From: Escherichia coli
GTDB taxonomy: Bacteria > Pseudomonadota > Gammaproteobacteria > Enterobacterales > Enterobacteriaceae
DNA length: 64,000 nucleotides
Assembly: GCF_036503815.1 (NCBI RefSeq)
Contig: NZ_AP027766.1
Span: 4,292-68,291, forward strand
Reading direction: 5' to 3'
The notes beneath the pieces are model-generated. The model was given only the letters and a program-made list of their open reading frames with translations. It was not told the DNA's origin and ran no database searches. Numbering within the stretch: position 1 is the stretch's first letter; each line of letters opens with the position of its first letter. Made by a program: the position numbers and the translations under genes. Shown here one piece after another: positions 8,363 to 17,256 of this stretch.

Positions 8363-9160
8363 TTACGGTTGCGATAACTTCCTGCGTATATATTCCCGTG
8401 GTGAGCGATATCCCAGTGCACTATGCGGATGATGTTCGTTGTAATGACTGAACGCCACCGCCAGATTCATCACCGCTGCCTCGCTGTCCGGTTTCGGCAT
8501 GATGCTGATGTAGTCCCGTTTTATCGTCATCACGAAGCTTTCTGCTATGCCATTGCTTTCCGGGCTTCGCACTGCTGTCGTACAAGGCTCCAGTCCCAGC
8601 AACCGGGCGAACGCCGGCACTGTTGGCAACTGCCTTCCGAAGCGTTTTTCCACCGCACCCAGCATGACATCCTGCACCGTTTCTTTGTCATAGCCTCCGG
8701 TGCTCGCTGCCCAGTCAATGATCTCCCTGTCGCAGCAGTCCTGCGCGAAGGTCACCCGCAGCTTTTCGCCATTATCACAGCGGAACTCAAAGCCATCTGA
8801 GCACCAGCGCCGGTTACTTTCCGCTACTGCTACGCGCCCCTTATGGGCCCGCTTACGGCAAGGATCAGCGGGTTTACGTTCAAGAAGCAGATTATGCGTT
8901 CTCATAATGCGATACACCCGCTTTGCATTAACCACAGGCAGGCCGTCCCGCTCCGACTCCCGTCGCAGCAGCGCCCACACACGGCGATAACCATACGTCG
9001 GCAGGTCAGCCACCGCCATGTTTATCCGGGACAATACGGTGGTATCGTCAGAACGGGGCTGCCGTCTGCGATCCTGTCAGTCAGATGGCCGGTGAACCCG
9101 AATGCTCAACTGCGCACGCGACACGCCAAGACTTCTGCAAACGTCGCTTATTCGTCGTTC
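8363..9160 (-). pseudogene. IS2-group transposase OrfB, double lesion
   Basis: The frame reads GVSRAQLSIRVHRPSD, then TGA (plus-strand 9077-9079, where IS2 has Trp), then on through LPTYGYRRVWALLRR to the rve integrase core ending SPREYIRRK. The first Asp (WCSDGFEF) and the Glu-side motif (SPESNGIAESF) are present. The segment that in IS2 reads WLTDNGSCY, holding the second catalytic Asp, is absent: GRQLPTVPAFARLLGLEP joins directly, an in-frame loss of about 18 residues near 8608-8620. Without that Asp the DDE triad is incomplete. Upstream limit is approximate because OrfB normally begins inside OrfA. Confidence 0.8.
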
Positions 9161-9543
9161 CCAGGCAACGAGGGCGCATGCGCAATCCATTTTTTTGCCC
9201 GGCCGAACTCCACGGCCTCTTTGAGTATCTCGGCTTCCATCGTCTTTTTGCCCAGAAGGCGCTGGAGTTCGCGAATTTGCTTATTGGCGGCAGCGAGTTC
9301 GGAGGCCGGCACCACTTCCTCGCCCGATGCAACAGCCGTCAGTGAACCGTCTTAATATTGCTTGCGCCATTTGAATATCTGGTTTGCATTGATGCCATGC
9401 AGGCGCGCGACATGAGACACGGTCATACCGGGCTCCATAGTCTGCTGAATAATGGCAATTTTTTCCTGCGGTGTACGACGCCGACGCCGCTCAGGTCCTG
9501 ATAACACTTCAACCATCTTATCGTTCTGACTGGTATTAAACAT
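9148..9543 (-). pseudogene. IS2-group OrfA with premature stop
   Basis: The 131-codon frame starts MFNTSQNDKMVEVL and holds the helix-turn-helix MTVSHVARLHGINANQIFKWRKQY. A TAA at codon 64 (9352-9354) replaces what is a Gln codon in IS2. The same frame continues as DGSLTAVASGEEVVPASEL and a leucine-zipper-like ELQRLLGKKTMEAEIL to WIAHAPSLPGNDE. Only 63 residues can be made, so the OrfA repressor and the OrfAB fusion are both lost. Confidence 0.85.
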
Positions 9544-9607
9544 AGTTCCAAGACTACCTCTTATTTTAAGAGAGTCGAAGTGTCTGGTGATCTATGGGGC
9601 CAGTCTA

Positions 9608-9910
9608 GCCCTCTTCCAAGTGTAGGGAGATATAGTCAAAGTTTGCTTCTCCGCCGATGAGTCCGCCCTGCGTCGGATAGTCCGATTTTTTACCGGCGAA
9701 GCACGGCTCTCCTAACCCTATCTAAAGCGAATAACTTTTTTCAACAGGGCCGCGTGCCAATGCAAGAGCGATAGGCGCTCTACGCGCCAATTTGACCACT
9801 TAAAACAGGTAAATTGAGGGGTTGTAATGTGTTGATGTAACAGGCTTTTATTTTAATGTCTTGGCATATGTATAATGGTAGTCTAGCCCTCCTTTCAACA
9901 AGGAGTACTC
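9608..9910 (+). promoter_or_regulatory. qnrS1 upstream region
   Basis: 300 bp without a gene. A perfect -10 hexamer TATAAT lies at 9871-9876, about 35 bp before the start codon, with only an AT-rich and weakly matching -35 region. AAGGAG sits 6 nt before the ATG of qnrS1. An inverted repeat around AGTCCG/CGGA (9650-9690) is visible. No LexA box like that of qnrB or qnrD was found. Confidence 0.55.
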
Positions 9911-10567
9911 ATGGAAACCTACAATCATACATATCGGCACCACAACTTTTCACATAAAGACTTAAGTGATCTCACCTTCACCGCTTGCACATTCATTCGC
10001 AGCGACTTTCGACGTGCTAACTTGCGTGATACGACATTCGTCAACTGCAAGTTCATTGAACAGGGTGATATCGAAGGCTGCCACTTTGATGTCGCAGATC
10101 TTCGTGATGCAAGTTTCCAACAATGCCAACTTGCGATGGCAAACTTCAGTAATGCCAATTGCTACGGTATAGAGTTCCGTGCGTGTGATTTAAAAGGTGC
10201 CAACTTTTCCCGAACAAACTTTGCCCATCAAGTGAGTAATCGTATGTACTTTTGCTCAGCATTTATTTCTGGATGTAATCTTTCCTATGCCAATATGGAG
10301 AGGGTTTGTTTAGAAAAATGTGAGTTGTTTGAAAATCGCTGGATAGGAACGAACCTAGCGGGTGCATCACTGAAAGAGTCAGACTTAAGTCGAGGTGTTT
10401 TTTCCGAAGATGTCTGGGGGCAATTTAGCCTACAGGGTGCCAATTTATGCCACGCCGAACTCGACGGTTTAGATCCCCGCAAAGTCGATACATCAGGTAT
10501 CAAAATTGCAGCCTGGCAGCAAGAACTGATTCTCGAAGCACTGGGTATTGTTGTTTATCCTGACTAA
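9911..10567 (+). CDS. qnrS1: Quinolone resistance pentapeptide repeat protein QnrS
   Basis: 218 residues built of pentapeptide repeats (A/C-D/N-L/F-x-x), for example TFTAC-TFIRS-DFRRA-NLRDT, with the characteristic mid-protein interruption around RTNFAHQVSNRMYF. The protein forms a right-handed beta-helix dimer that binds DNA gyrase and topoisomerase IV and lowers quinolone action in the cytoplasm. Length and sequence agree with QnrS1 as I remember it. A strong ribosome site precedes ATG. It is flanked by the ISEcl2-like remnant and an ISKpn19-like element, a combination known from blaLAP/qnrS1 plasmids. Confidence 0.95.
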   Translation: METYNHTYRHHNFSHKDLSDLTFTACTFIRSDFRRANLRDTTFVNCKFIEQGDIEGCHFDVADLRDASFQQCQLAMANFSNANCYGIEFRACDLKGANFSRTNFAHQVSNRMYFCSAFISGCNLSYANMERVCLEKCELFENRWIGTNLAGASLKESDLSRGVFSEDVWGQFSLQGANLCHAELDGLDPRKVDTSGIKIAAWQQELILEALGIVVYPD

Positions 10568-10651
10568 TTGCTTTGATGTGTGATTTTAAACGCTCAAATT
10601 TATAAAACGAATAATATTGTCAACCTTGCAATAATAGACATAGGGACAACC

Positions 10652-10814
10652 ATGTATAAATTTTTACCCTCAGGCGTCTTCACAATAGAGCCATATAGCA
10701 GTGGGTCACTTAGTGGGCTTAATTTTTCCATTAAAGATAATATTAATATTGCTCAGTATAAAACATCATATGGTAGCCCATCTTGGCAAGTAAACATAAG
10801 GCTGCCATTTATAA
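10652..10814 (+). pseudogene. Amidase-like N-terminal fragment
   Basis: After an AGGGAC ribosome site the frame reads MYKFLPSGVFTIEPYSSG and then LSGLNFSIKDNINIAQYKTSYGS, cut here into parts. This resembles the start of the amidase signature family, where the catalytic Lys sits in a KDN segment. It is cut at 10815, where a 14-bp IS26-type end begins. About 54 residues of an expected 400 or more remain. It probably belongs to the donor DNA from which qnrS1 came. Confidence 0.5.
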
Positions 10815-10885
10815 GGCACTGTTGCAAAAATGTGGAGGTGATAGGGGTACTACGCCGGAACCCCAGATTTTTCCGTCCGTTCAAA

Positions 10886-11315
10886 TTATCCACGGTTGAG
10901 CAGCTTGATCCCGTCCGCCCGCAGTTGACCAACAGGGGAAATATGCCTGTACAAAGTTTGCCGGGTTATCCCAAGTTCCTGGCATAGCGTACTGACCTTT
11001 GTTTCTGATTGTCCCATTGATGCCATTGCCAGTCGCAGTTTGACTGGCGTCATTTTATAAGGTCGGCCGCCGTTCCGCCCACGGGCTCTTGCTGATGCCA
11101 GACCTGCAGTCGTTCTTTCAGCAATCAGTTCGCGCTCAAACTCCGCCAGTGCGGCAAAGATACCGAAGACAAGCTTGCCAGCGGCCGTTGTTGTGTCGAT
11201 AGTCGCCCCGTGACCGGTCAGCACTTTCAGACCGGTCCCCCTCGCGGTCAGGTCGTGCACTGTATTAATGAGATGACGAAGATCACGACCGAGGCGGTCC
11301 AGCTTCCATACGACC
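10886..11315 (-). pseudogene. Serine recombinase (Hin/TnpR type), 5' truncated
   Basis: About 141 native residues remain, from VWKLDRLGRDLRHL, through FAALAEFERELIAERTTAGL, to the ARGRNGGRPYKM hinge and helix-turn-helix ITRQTLYRHISP. The N-terminal part with the active serine is missing, because the ISKpn19-like element starts at 11316. The few residues before VWK are read from the element end. This family of resolvase is common beside IS26-type ends in resistance plasmids. Inactive as a recombinase. Confidence 0.8.
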
Positions 11316-11346
11316 GAGAGCATAAAAAATATTGGGGCAGCGTGAG

Positions 11347-12741
11347 CTATGCTGCCATCGCTGGTCCCTTCCCGTCACTTTGAAAACCCGGATACCAGCA
11401 GACAAATTTATCCTGCAGTTCGTTATTCAAAACGGCGGTCCGGGTCTGTAACAAATAATGAGCCCCTTTTCTGCTCCACTGCATCTGCTGCTTTTTGGCC
11501 ATTCGTCTGGCGATCACTTCATTGATCGTGGATTCCACAAACGCGGTTGATACCGGCTCTCCGTACCGACGCATTTCGCCGTAGTTTGGGATCATCATCT
11601 TATTATTCCGGATGTAGGTATACATTTCATCCAGATGTTTTTGCAGGGATTTCAGGCTAGGATAGCTGAGTTCAGGGTCATCGCAATACATAACGCAATT
11701 ATCAATATGTTCCAGCGCAGCGACAACATTGCCATGCCAGAGATATCGTTTAATGCTTTCCAGCAGTGCCAGAACTTTACTCCCCGCCTCTGGATCTGAT
11801 ACCAGCAGTCCCCGGGCATATTGCATGAGCACCTTCAGCCTCATGGTGATATGAAACCAGTCCAGCACATGCGTTGACTCAGGGTACATACCGAACTGGA
11901 GGTCCCTGAGATTATCCGCGCCGTCGGACAGAAAAAATATCTGCTGGTTGGCCTGCATTCCCTGCGCTGAAAGGTGGGTCATGAGCCTGCGTTCCGGATG
12001 ACAGTCATCCTTCTGAACAAAACCGAAGCGGCGGGTGTCAGCAGGCGCACCAACGGAAAAAGACTTCCCGGCAATAATTTCAAAATTACGCTTTTTGTCA
12101 TCCCGATCGCGAACATAACCACCATCTATACCCACCACAAGCGGTTTTCCTGGCCTGGGCAGGTTCCCCCAGTCGCGGGGGCAGCCGGAAAGAAAACCTG
12201 AATGAGCTTCAGCCTCAGCGTCAAGACGCTGCGCCACCTGGCATAAATGATTCCTCACCGTTGAGGCATTCAGGCTGTGGCCCACCGGCAGAATATCTTT
12301 CAGCAGACGAGTCGTCATTTCATAGGAGATCATCGAGGCCCAGCGGGTTTCAATATATTTCAGTGCCGGGTGAGAATAATCGCCGGCCCAGTCGCTGAGC
12401 AAACTGACTGTCTTTGTATCACTCTCTTCACAACGGCACCGGTACACCCGAAGCCCGGATACCGGAATAACGCCAAACAGCGTCCGGTACCGTATTTTCT
12501 GTTTGCCTTTGATTCTGCGCGCAGCAAGGCAGTGAGGGCACCGGATATGGTGTTGAGTATATTCGTCTGCCTGCAGCTGGACCACCGACTGCTGGACCGT
12601 ATTCAGCAACAGCTTGGATTCTGACACCGATAATCCGATGTCGTTCCGGGTCTCCCCTGATTTCTGGATTGTCATCAGTTCCTCCGTTCGACTGGAGCCT
12701 GATTCATCGGTGATGACTATCTGGAGCGTCAGTTGCATCAT
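11347..12741 (-). CDS. tnpA: ISKra4 family transposase
   Basis: 464 residues. The N-terminal half has a zinc-finger-like CPHCLAARRIKGKQKIRYRT plus a second CRC pair. The catalytic part has VVGIDGGYVRDRD (first Asp), HVLDWFHITMRLKVL (second Asp) and a C-terminal Glu region (VESTINEVIARRM). This is the arrangement of the ISKra4 group. The gene appears intact, has no internal stop, and ends 31 bp from the left terminus of the element. It would move the whole three-gene unit. Confidence 0.9.
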   Translation of the reverse strand: MMQLTLQIVITDESGSSRTEELMTIQKSGETRNDIGLSVSESKLLLNTVQQSVVQLQADEYTQHHIRCPHCLAARRIKGKQKIRYRTLFGVIPVSGLRVYRCRCEESDTKTVSLLSDWAGDYSHPALKYIETRWASMISYEMTTRLLKDILPVGHSLNASTVRNHLCQVAQRLDAEAEAHSGFLSGCPRDWGNLPRPGKPLVVGIDGGYVRDRDDKKRNFEIIAGKSFSVGAPADTRRFGFVQKDDCHPERRLMTHLSAQGMQANQQIFFLSDGADNLRDLQFGMYPESTHVLDWFHITMRLKVLMQYARGLLVSDPEAGSKVLALLESIKRYLWHGNVVAALEHIDNCVMYCDDPELSYPSLKSLQKHLDEMYTYIRNNKMMIPNYGEMRRYGEPVSTAFVESTINEVIARRMAKKQQMQWSRKGAHYLLQTRTAVLNNELQDKFVCWYPGFQSDGKGPAMAA

Positions 12742-12774
12742 TGCCTCCTGCTGTGGTGGATGACTATCTCCCGG

Positions 12775-13347
12775 CTACTGGTTGTTCATCTGGTGACGAA
12801 GCTTATAATATGTGGAAACGCCAAGGCCCGCATGGTCGCAGGCGATCCTGAGCCTGACCCCTCTGCTTCTGAGTGCGTCAATTTCCTGGATCTTTTTGAT
12901 ATCGGCGCCGGGGCGCCCTGTTTTTTCACCCCGTGCTTTTTTCGCGGCGATGCCGTCGGCCTGCCTTTCCTTCAGTAAGGCTCGTTCAAACTGGCTGAAT
13001 GCCGACATCATGTGCAGCTGCAGTTCCTGCATCGGATTGTTTGTGCCGGCGCTGAACGTCAGCTGCTCTTTCAGAAAAATAAGGGTAACGCCCTGGTCAC
13101 GAAGCCGGGTGGTGACAGCGCACATATCCGACATATTCCGGCAAAGGCGATCGATGGAATGAACCAGAAGCGTATCACCAGGGCGTAATTGCCCCAGGAG
13201 TTCCTGTAACCCCGGGCGGTTTGTGTCCTTCGCGCTGGCATGCTCAACACAAATTTTATCAGGCTGAAAACCCGCCTTTGACAATGCCTCTTCCTGACGG
13301 GCCGTATTCTGATCGGCCGAGCTTACCCTGATGTAGGCATATTGCAC
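12775..13347 (-). CDS. Serine resolvase carried by the ISKpn19-like element
   Basis: 190 residues, complete: YAYIRVSSADQNTARQ with the catalytic Ser in RVSS, HSIDRLCRNMSD, the FSQFERALLKERQADG helix, GRPGAD hinge, and a short C-terminal helix-turn-helix. It should resolve cointegrates or invert DNA at a site not identified here. An upstream GGAGG lies 12 nt from ATG. The gene lies just before the transposase in the same direction. A resolvase inside an ISKra4-family element is typical of this particular IS. Confidence 0.88.
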   Translation of the reverse strand: MQYAYIRVSSADQNTARQEEALSKAGFQPDKICVEHASAKDTNRPGLQELLGQLRPGDTLLVHSIDRLCRNMSDMCAVTTRLRDQGVTLIFLKEQLTFSAGTNNPMQELQLHMMSAFSQFERALLKERQADGIAAKKARGEKTGRPGADIKKIQEIDALRSRGVRLRIACDHAGLGVSTYYKLRHQMNNQ

Positions 13348-13483
13348 GCAAAACCTCCGGAAGGTCTTTAAACATCATAGAGATTTAAAGAATAATCCAT
13401 AAACACTGATTTAGGGAGGTTTATAGACATTTTTTCGGGGATCTGAGAGGCATGCTGAAAACGTATACCTTTATAGACATCAG

Positions 13484-14074
13484 TCAGCGACGACGGCCCA
13501 GCCAGATAACTTCAGGCTCCAGTACCGGAGATGCAAGGTCGAGCCTGCTCAGTTGCCGGTTGATTTTGTGGCGGTTGAACCTGACAGCATCCAGGTCGTC
13601 AGCAAAAGGGCGGATCTCGCCGACCGTTGTTTCATCATCCGCATTAACGATAGCTTCAAGAAACGCCAGGGTTTTATCGAACTCATCCGCAGCTGTGGCT
13701 CCGGGCATACCATGGCCGCTTATACAAAACGGCGCTTTCAGCGTAGAGTTTTCATAAATGGCCTCAACACGAATGTCATGAAGCCAGTGCTCAAAGAAAT
13801 TGTATTCATAGGTAAAGCGATCGCCAGCATCAAAAGCAAAATCATCAATCACGACCCGGAACGGATTATCGACAAAACCGATGCCTCCTTCGTAGGAGAT
13901 ACCGTAATCTTTGCCATAAATGTGAAATTGATGGAGATGGTCGTCCCCCCAGCCCTGCACTATCTGGAAAATGAAGTGAAGCGCGGCCAGTGACGTGTCG
14001 GCAGCAATTCTCAGCCGACGCCAGACCATCGGACTGACTCCATGAACTGCTATTTTGATGACGTAGATCTTCAT
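13484..14074 (-). CDS. Plasmid pRiA4b ORF-3 family protein
   Basis: 196 residues starting MKIYVIKIAVHGVSPMVWRR, followed by WGDDHLHQFHIYGKDYG and DRFTYEYNFFEHWLHDIRVE. These are the hallmarks of the pRiA4b ORF-3-like fold (often written IS1096 element passenger TnpR-like). The biochemical role of this family is unknown. It lies inside the ISKpn19-like terminal repeats, first in the leftward gene order, so it is a passenger of that element. Complete by length. Confidence 0.8.
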   Translation of the reverse strand: MKIYVIKIAVHGVSPMVWRRLRIAADTSLAALHFIFQIVQGWGDDHLHQFHIYGKDYGISYEGGIGFVDNPFRVVIDDFAFDAGDRFTYEYNFFEHWLHDIRVEAIYENSTLKAPFCISGHGMPGATAADEFDKTLAFLEAIVNADDETTVGEIRPFADDLDAVRFNRHKINRQLSRLDLASPVLEPEVIWLGRRR

Positions 14075-14229
14075 AGTCAGCAGGTATTGTTATGAAATGA
14101 TGGTGGTTATTTTAACCCCTGTAGATGGCATCATTCGATGGCTGCCCCGAGGTTTTTCATGCTCTCCTAAAAGAACTTTCCGCTAAGCGATAGACTGTAT
14201 GTAAACACAGTATTGCAAGGACGCGGAAC

Positions 14230-14634
14230 ATGCCTCATGTGGCGGCCAGGACGGCCAGCCGGGATCGGGATACTGGTCGTTACCAGAGCCACCGACCCGA
14301 GCAAACCCTTCTCTATCAGATCGTTGACGAGTATTACCCGGCATTCGCTGCGCTTATGGCAGAGCAGGGAAAGGAATTGCCGGGCTATGTGCAACGGGAA
14401 TTTGAAGAATTTCTCCAATGCGGGCGGCTGGAGCATGGCTTTCTACGGGTTCGCTGCGAGTCTTGCCACGCCGAGCACCTGGTCGCTTTCAGCTGTAAGC
14501 GTCGCGGTTTCTGCCCGAGCTGTGGGGCGCGGCGGATGGCCGAAAGTGCCGCCTTGCTGGTTGATGAAGTACTGCCTGAACAACCCATGCGTCAGTGGGT
14601 GTTGAGCTTCCCGTTTCAGCTGCGTTTCCTGTTT
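14230..14634 (+). pseudogene. ISCR2 (ISVsa3, IS91 family) transposase, 5' fragment
   Basis: About 135 residues: RYQSHRPEQTLLYQIV, a zinc-binding CESCHAEHLVAFSCKRRGFC SCGARRM region and HUH-transposase N-terminal features (QWVLSFPFQLRFLF). It is cut at 14635, where a Tn5393 terminal repeat begins; the residues after that are translated transposon end. It is the usual neighbour of sul2-strAB regions. It cannot encode the catalytic HUH and Tyr residues. Confidence 0.85.
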
Positions 14635-14715
14635 GGGGTCGTTTGCGGGAAGGGGCGGAATCCTACGCTAAGGCTTTGGCCAGCGATATTCTCCGGTGAG
14701 ATTGATGTGTTCCCA
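14635..14715 (-). repeat. Tn5393 terminal inverted repeat (81 bp)
   Basis: Begins GGGGTCGTTTGCGGGAAGGG and runs to GTGTTCCCAGG, as in the long terminal repeat of Tn5393 next to strB. It marks the point where a Tn5393 remnant entered ISCR2. The transposon's tnpA, tnpR and other end are not present in this window. Confidence 0.8.
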
Positions 14716-14740
14716 GGGGATAGGAGAAGTCGCTTGATAT

Positions 14741-15577
14741 CTAGTATGACGTCTGTCGCACCTGCTTGATCGCGGCCGCGATAGCTAGATCGCGTTGCTC
14801 CTCTTCTCCATCCGCGTTCCAAGCTGCGGAAAGGCACCCATAAGCGTACGCCTGGTCGAGCAGGCGACGCGGATCGACGTCCAGCGCACGAGAGAATGCG
14901 TCCGCCATCTGTGCAATGCGTCTAGGATCGAGACAAAGGTCGTCTCTGTCAGCCGGATCGTAGAACATATTGGCGGCGCCAAAGCCCACTTCACCGACCA
15001 GACCGACGGGATCTATCACCAGCCAGCCGCGACTGGAGAACATGATGTTTTCATGATGCAGATCGCCATGTAGCCCACGCAGTTCCGAGGCATTGCTCAT
15101 CATTTGATCGGCTATAATCGCCGCGTGGACGTAGTCAGTTTGACAACCTGCGTTTTGATCATCGCGCGCCCGCTGAAACAAAGCTGCAAAGCGATCCCGG
15201 ATCGGGAGAAGGGCAGAAGGCAGGGGTTCCTCAGATGCGGCATACAGCTTCGCCATTAGTTCCGCTGCAATTTCGGTCGCCTGGTAGTCGCCGTGCTCGG
15301 CAACGATGTGAGAGAGCATTCGCTCCCCGGCATATTCGAGCAACATCAGATTGTTCTCACGACCGAGCAACCGGACTGCTCCCCTCCCATTGCGCCATAC
15401 CAGATAGTCGGCCCCGCGCAGTTCATCAGCAATGTCTTTTATAGGTTTCAATCCCTTGACGATTGCAGGAGTCCCGTCTGGCAATGAAACTTTCCAAACG
15501 AGGCTGGAAAAGGTGTCCGCAATGAGAACAGGTTGCGAAACGTGCCAATGAGCAGGAAAAACAGGCGGCATGAACAT
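14741..15577 (-). CDS. aph(6)-Id: Aminoglycoside 6-phosphotransferase APH(6)-Id (StrB)
   Basis: 278 residues starting MFMPPVFPAHW. The ATG overlaps the stop of strA (TGATG), which implies translational coupling and fixes the start. The kinase catalytic loop is GLHGDLHHENIMF with the DPVG metal-binding segment. It phosphorylates streptomycin in the cytoplasm. One residue (Lys in LKPIKDIADEL) differs from the Glu I recall for the common allele. The gene ends 26 bp from the Tn5393 terminus, its normal position. Confidence 0.95.
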   Translation of the reverse strand: MFMPPVFPAHWHVSQPVLIADTFSSLVWKVSLPDGTPAIVKGLKPIKDIADELRGADYLVWRNGRGAVRLLGRENNLMLLEYAGERMLSHIVAEHGDYQATEIAAELMAKLYAASEEPLPSALLPIRDRFAALFQRARDDQNAGCQTDYVHAAIIADQMMSNASELRGLHGDLHHENIMFSSRGWLVIDPVGLVGEVGFGAANMFYDPADRDDLCLDPRRIAQMADAFSRALDVDPRRLLDQAYAYGCLSAAWNADGEEEQRDLAIAAAIKQVRQTSY

Positions 15578-16380
15578 CAACCCCAAGTCAGAGGGTCCAA
15601 TCGCAGATAGAAGGCAAGGCGTTCGCGGTCGGGGGCTTCGATCCCCAATACATTGAATAGGACAGCGAAGGCGCGCTCTGCTTCATCTGGCGCTGCCCAG
15701 TTCTCTTCGGCGTTAGCAATCATGAGTGCCAAATCGGCATAGCGATCTGCTGTTCCGAGCCGCCCAAGGTCGATCAGACCCGTGCATTGAAGAGTTTTAG
15801 GGTCCACCATGAAGTTCGGCATGCAGGGATCACCATGGCAAACAACCATATCGGTGCGCTCTTGGTCGAGCCGCACCGGTAGCTCTCGTTCGACACGAGC
15901 CAAAAGATCGAGCTGCGGCGTACTCTTGTCCTCGTCCGGTAAGAAGTCGGGATTGACGGCATTGCGGGACACCACATCAACGGCGCGTCCGAACATTCGC
16001 GACAGCCTGCGCTCAAACGGACATTGATCAACCGATAGGCTGTGAACAGCGCCAAGTTGCTGCCCCATTGACGGCCACGCTTTGAGCAAATCCGCTCCAG
16101 ACAGATCAGCCGCCGGTACTCCCGGAATTGCCGTTATCACCAAGCATGCACCCTCCTGTTCCTCCTGCCAGTTGATGACCTCGGGGCAAGCCACACCTCG
16201 ACCTTTGAGCCAAATGAGGCGGTCACGCTCTCCAGCGAGCTCACCGCGGCGGGAAGCAGGTGCGATTTTCGCGAAGGCATGCCCGTCACCACGTCGAAAA
16301 ACAAAATCACCAGATTCTCCGCCTCTGACAGGCAACCAGTCAGAATGCGATTTACCAAAAAAAATATTAGTTCGATTCAA
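15577..16380 (-). CDS. aph(3'')-Ib: Aminoglycoside 3''-phosphotransferase APH(3'')-Ib (StrA)
   Basis: 267 residues, full length. The nucleotide-binding loop lies near residues 30-45, the catalytic loop is VVCHGDPCMPNFMV, and the metal-binding Asp is in LIDLGRLG. It inactivates streptomycin by phosphorylation of the 3'' hydroxyl. It is co-transcribed with strB downstream (overlapping stop and start) and sits 60 bp after sul2 in the same direction. The sul2-strA-strB order is the classical one of small RSF1010-type and ISCR2-linked resistance units. Confidence 0.96.
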   Translation of the reverse strand: MNRTNIFFGKSHSDWLPVRGGESGDFVFRRGDGHAFAKIAPASRRGELAGERDRLIWLKGRGVACPEVINWQEEQEGACLVITAIPGVPAADLSGADLLKAWPSMGQQLGAVHSLSVDQCPFERRLSRMFGRAVDVVSRNAVNPDFLPDEDKSTPQLDLLARVERELPVRLDQERTDMVVCHGDPCMPNFMVDPKTLQCTGLIDLGRLGTADRYADLALMIANAEENWAAPDEAERAFAVLFNVLGIEAPDRERLAFYLRLDPLTWG

Positions 16381-16440
16381 TGGAGGTTCCTTCAGTTTTC
16401 TGATGAAGCGCGAATATAGAGAAATATCCCGAATGTGCAG

Positions 16441-17256
16441 TTAACGAATTCTTGCGGTTTCTTTCAGCGCCGCCAATACCGCCAGCCCGTCGCGCAAGGG
16501 GCGCGGCTCGTGTGTGCGGATGAAGTCAGCTCCACCTGCGGCGGCGGCAAGCTCTGCAGCGAGTGTCGCGGCCCCGACATCCCCCGGACCACGGCCTGTG
16601 AGCGCGCGCAGAAAGGATTTGCGCGAAACAGACAGAAGCACCGGCAAATCGAAGCGCAGCCGCAATTCATCGAACCGCGCCAGCACCGAGAGCGAGGTTT
16701 CGGGAGCAGCCCCCAGAAAAAACCCCATGCCGGGATCAAGGACAAGGCGGTTGCGTTTGATACCGGCACCCGTCAGCGCCGCGATGCGCGCGTCAAAGAA
16801 CGCCGCAATGTGATCCATGATGTCGCCAGCGGGTGCCTCGCGCCGATCTGCCTGCCCGTCTTGCACCGAATGCATAACGACGAGTTTGGCAGATGATTTC
16901 GCCAATTGCGGATAGAACGCAGCGTCTGGAAAACCGCGAATATCATTGAGATAGGCCACACCACGCGACAAGGCATAGGCTTGCGTCGCGGGTTGATAAC
17001 TGTCGAGCGAGACGGGAATGCCATCTGCCTTGAGCGCGTCCAGCACCGGCGCGATACGCGCGATTTCTGTGTCGGACGAAACAGGCGCGGCGTCGGGATT
17101 GCTGGATGCCGGACCGAGGTCGATCACATCTGCCCCCTCGGCCATCAGCTTACGCGCCTGCGCAATGGCTGCGTCTGGCGCCAGATACCGGCCTCCATCG
17201 GAGAAACTGTCCGAGGTTATGTTGACGATGCCGAAAATGATGAGCGATTTATTCAT
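16441..17256 (-). CDS. sul2: Sulfonamide-resistant dihydropteroate synthase Sul2
   Basis: 271 residues beginning MNKSLIIFGIVNITSDSFSDGG, the pterin-binding segment of DHPS, with DLGPASSNPD (substrate loop 2), LDPGMGFFLGA and SVSRKSFLRALTG. It replaces chromosomal FolP, making dihydropteroate in the presence of sulfonamides. Length and sequence agree with Sul2. It heads a leftward sul2-strA-strB unit; its promoter should lie in the 17257-17330 region, which contains a run of TAATAATAATAATC just upstream of the ribosome site. Confidence 0.97.
   Translation of the reverse strand: MNKSLIIFGIVNITSDSFSDGGRYLAPDAAIAQARKLMAEGADVIDLGPASSNPDAAPVSSDTEIARIAPVLDALKADGIPVSLDSYQPATQAYALSRGVAYLNDIRGFPDAAFYPQLAKSSAKLVVMHSVQDGQADRREAPAGDIMDHIAAFFDARIAALTGAGIKRNRLVLDPGMGFFLGAAPETSLSVLARFDELRLRFDLPVLLSVSRKSFLRALTGRGPGDVGAATLAAELAAAAGGADFIRTHEPRPLRDGLAVLAALKETARIR

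Larger units (their letters stand above)
8326..9607 (-). mobile_element. ISEcl2: ISEcl2-like IS3 family element (IS2 group), inactive
   Basis: About 1.28 kb. The left end TGGATTTGACCCTATAT and the right end, read inward as TAGACTGGCCCC, match the termini of the IS2 group. Both reading frames carry inactivating lesions (see the two pseudogene entries), so the copy cannot transpose on its own. The element name rests on the known blaLAP-ISEcl2-qnrS1 arrangement. Confidence 0.8.
11316..14166 (-). mobile_element. ISKpn19: ISKpn19-like element (ISKra4 family), 2851 bp
   Basis: The ends GAGAGCATAAAAAATATTGG and, on the other strand at 14166, GAGAGCATGAAAAACCTCGG are imperfect inverted repeats. They bound 2851 bp, the length I recall for ISKpn19. 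Inside are three leftward genes: transposase, serine resolvase and a pRiA4b ORF-3-type protein. Flanks (ATACGACC on the left, CTAAAAGA on the right) do not match, so no target duplication remains. Confidence 0.85.

Noticed and set aside
9911..10567. LexA control of qnrS1
   Set aside because: No CTGT-N8-ACAG operator was found in the 300 bp upstream, unlike qnrB.
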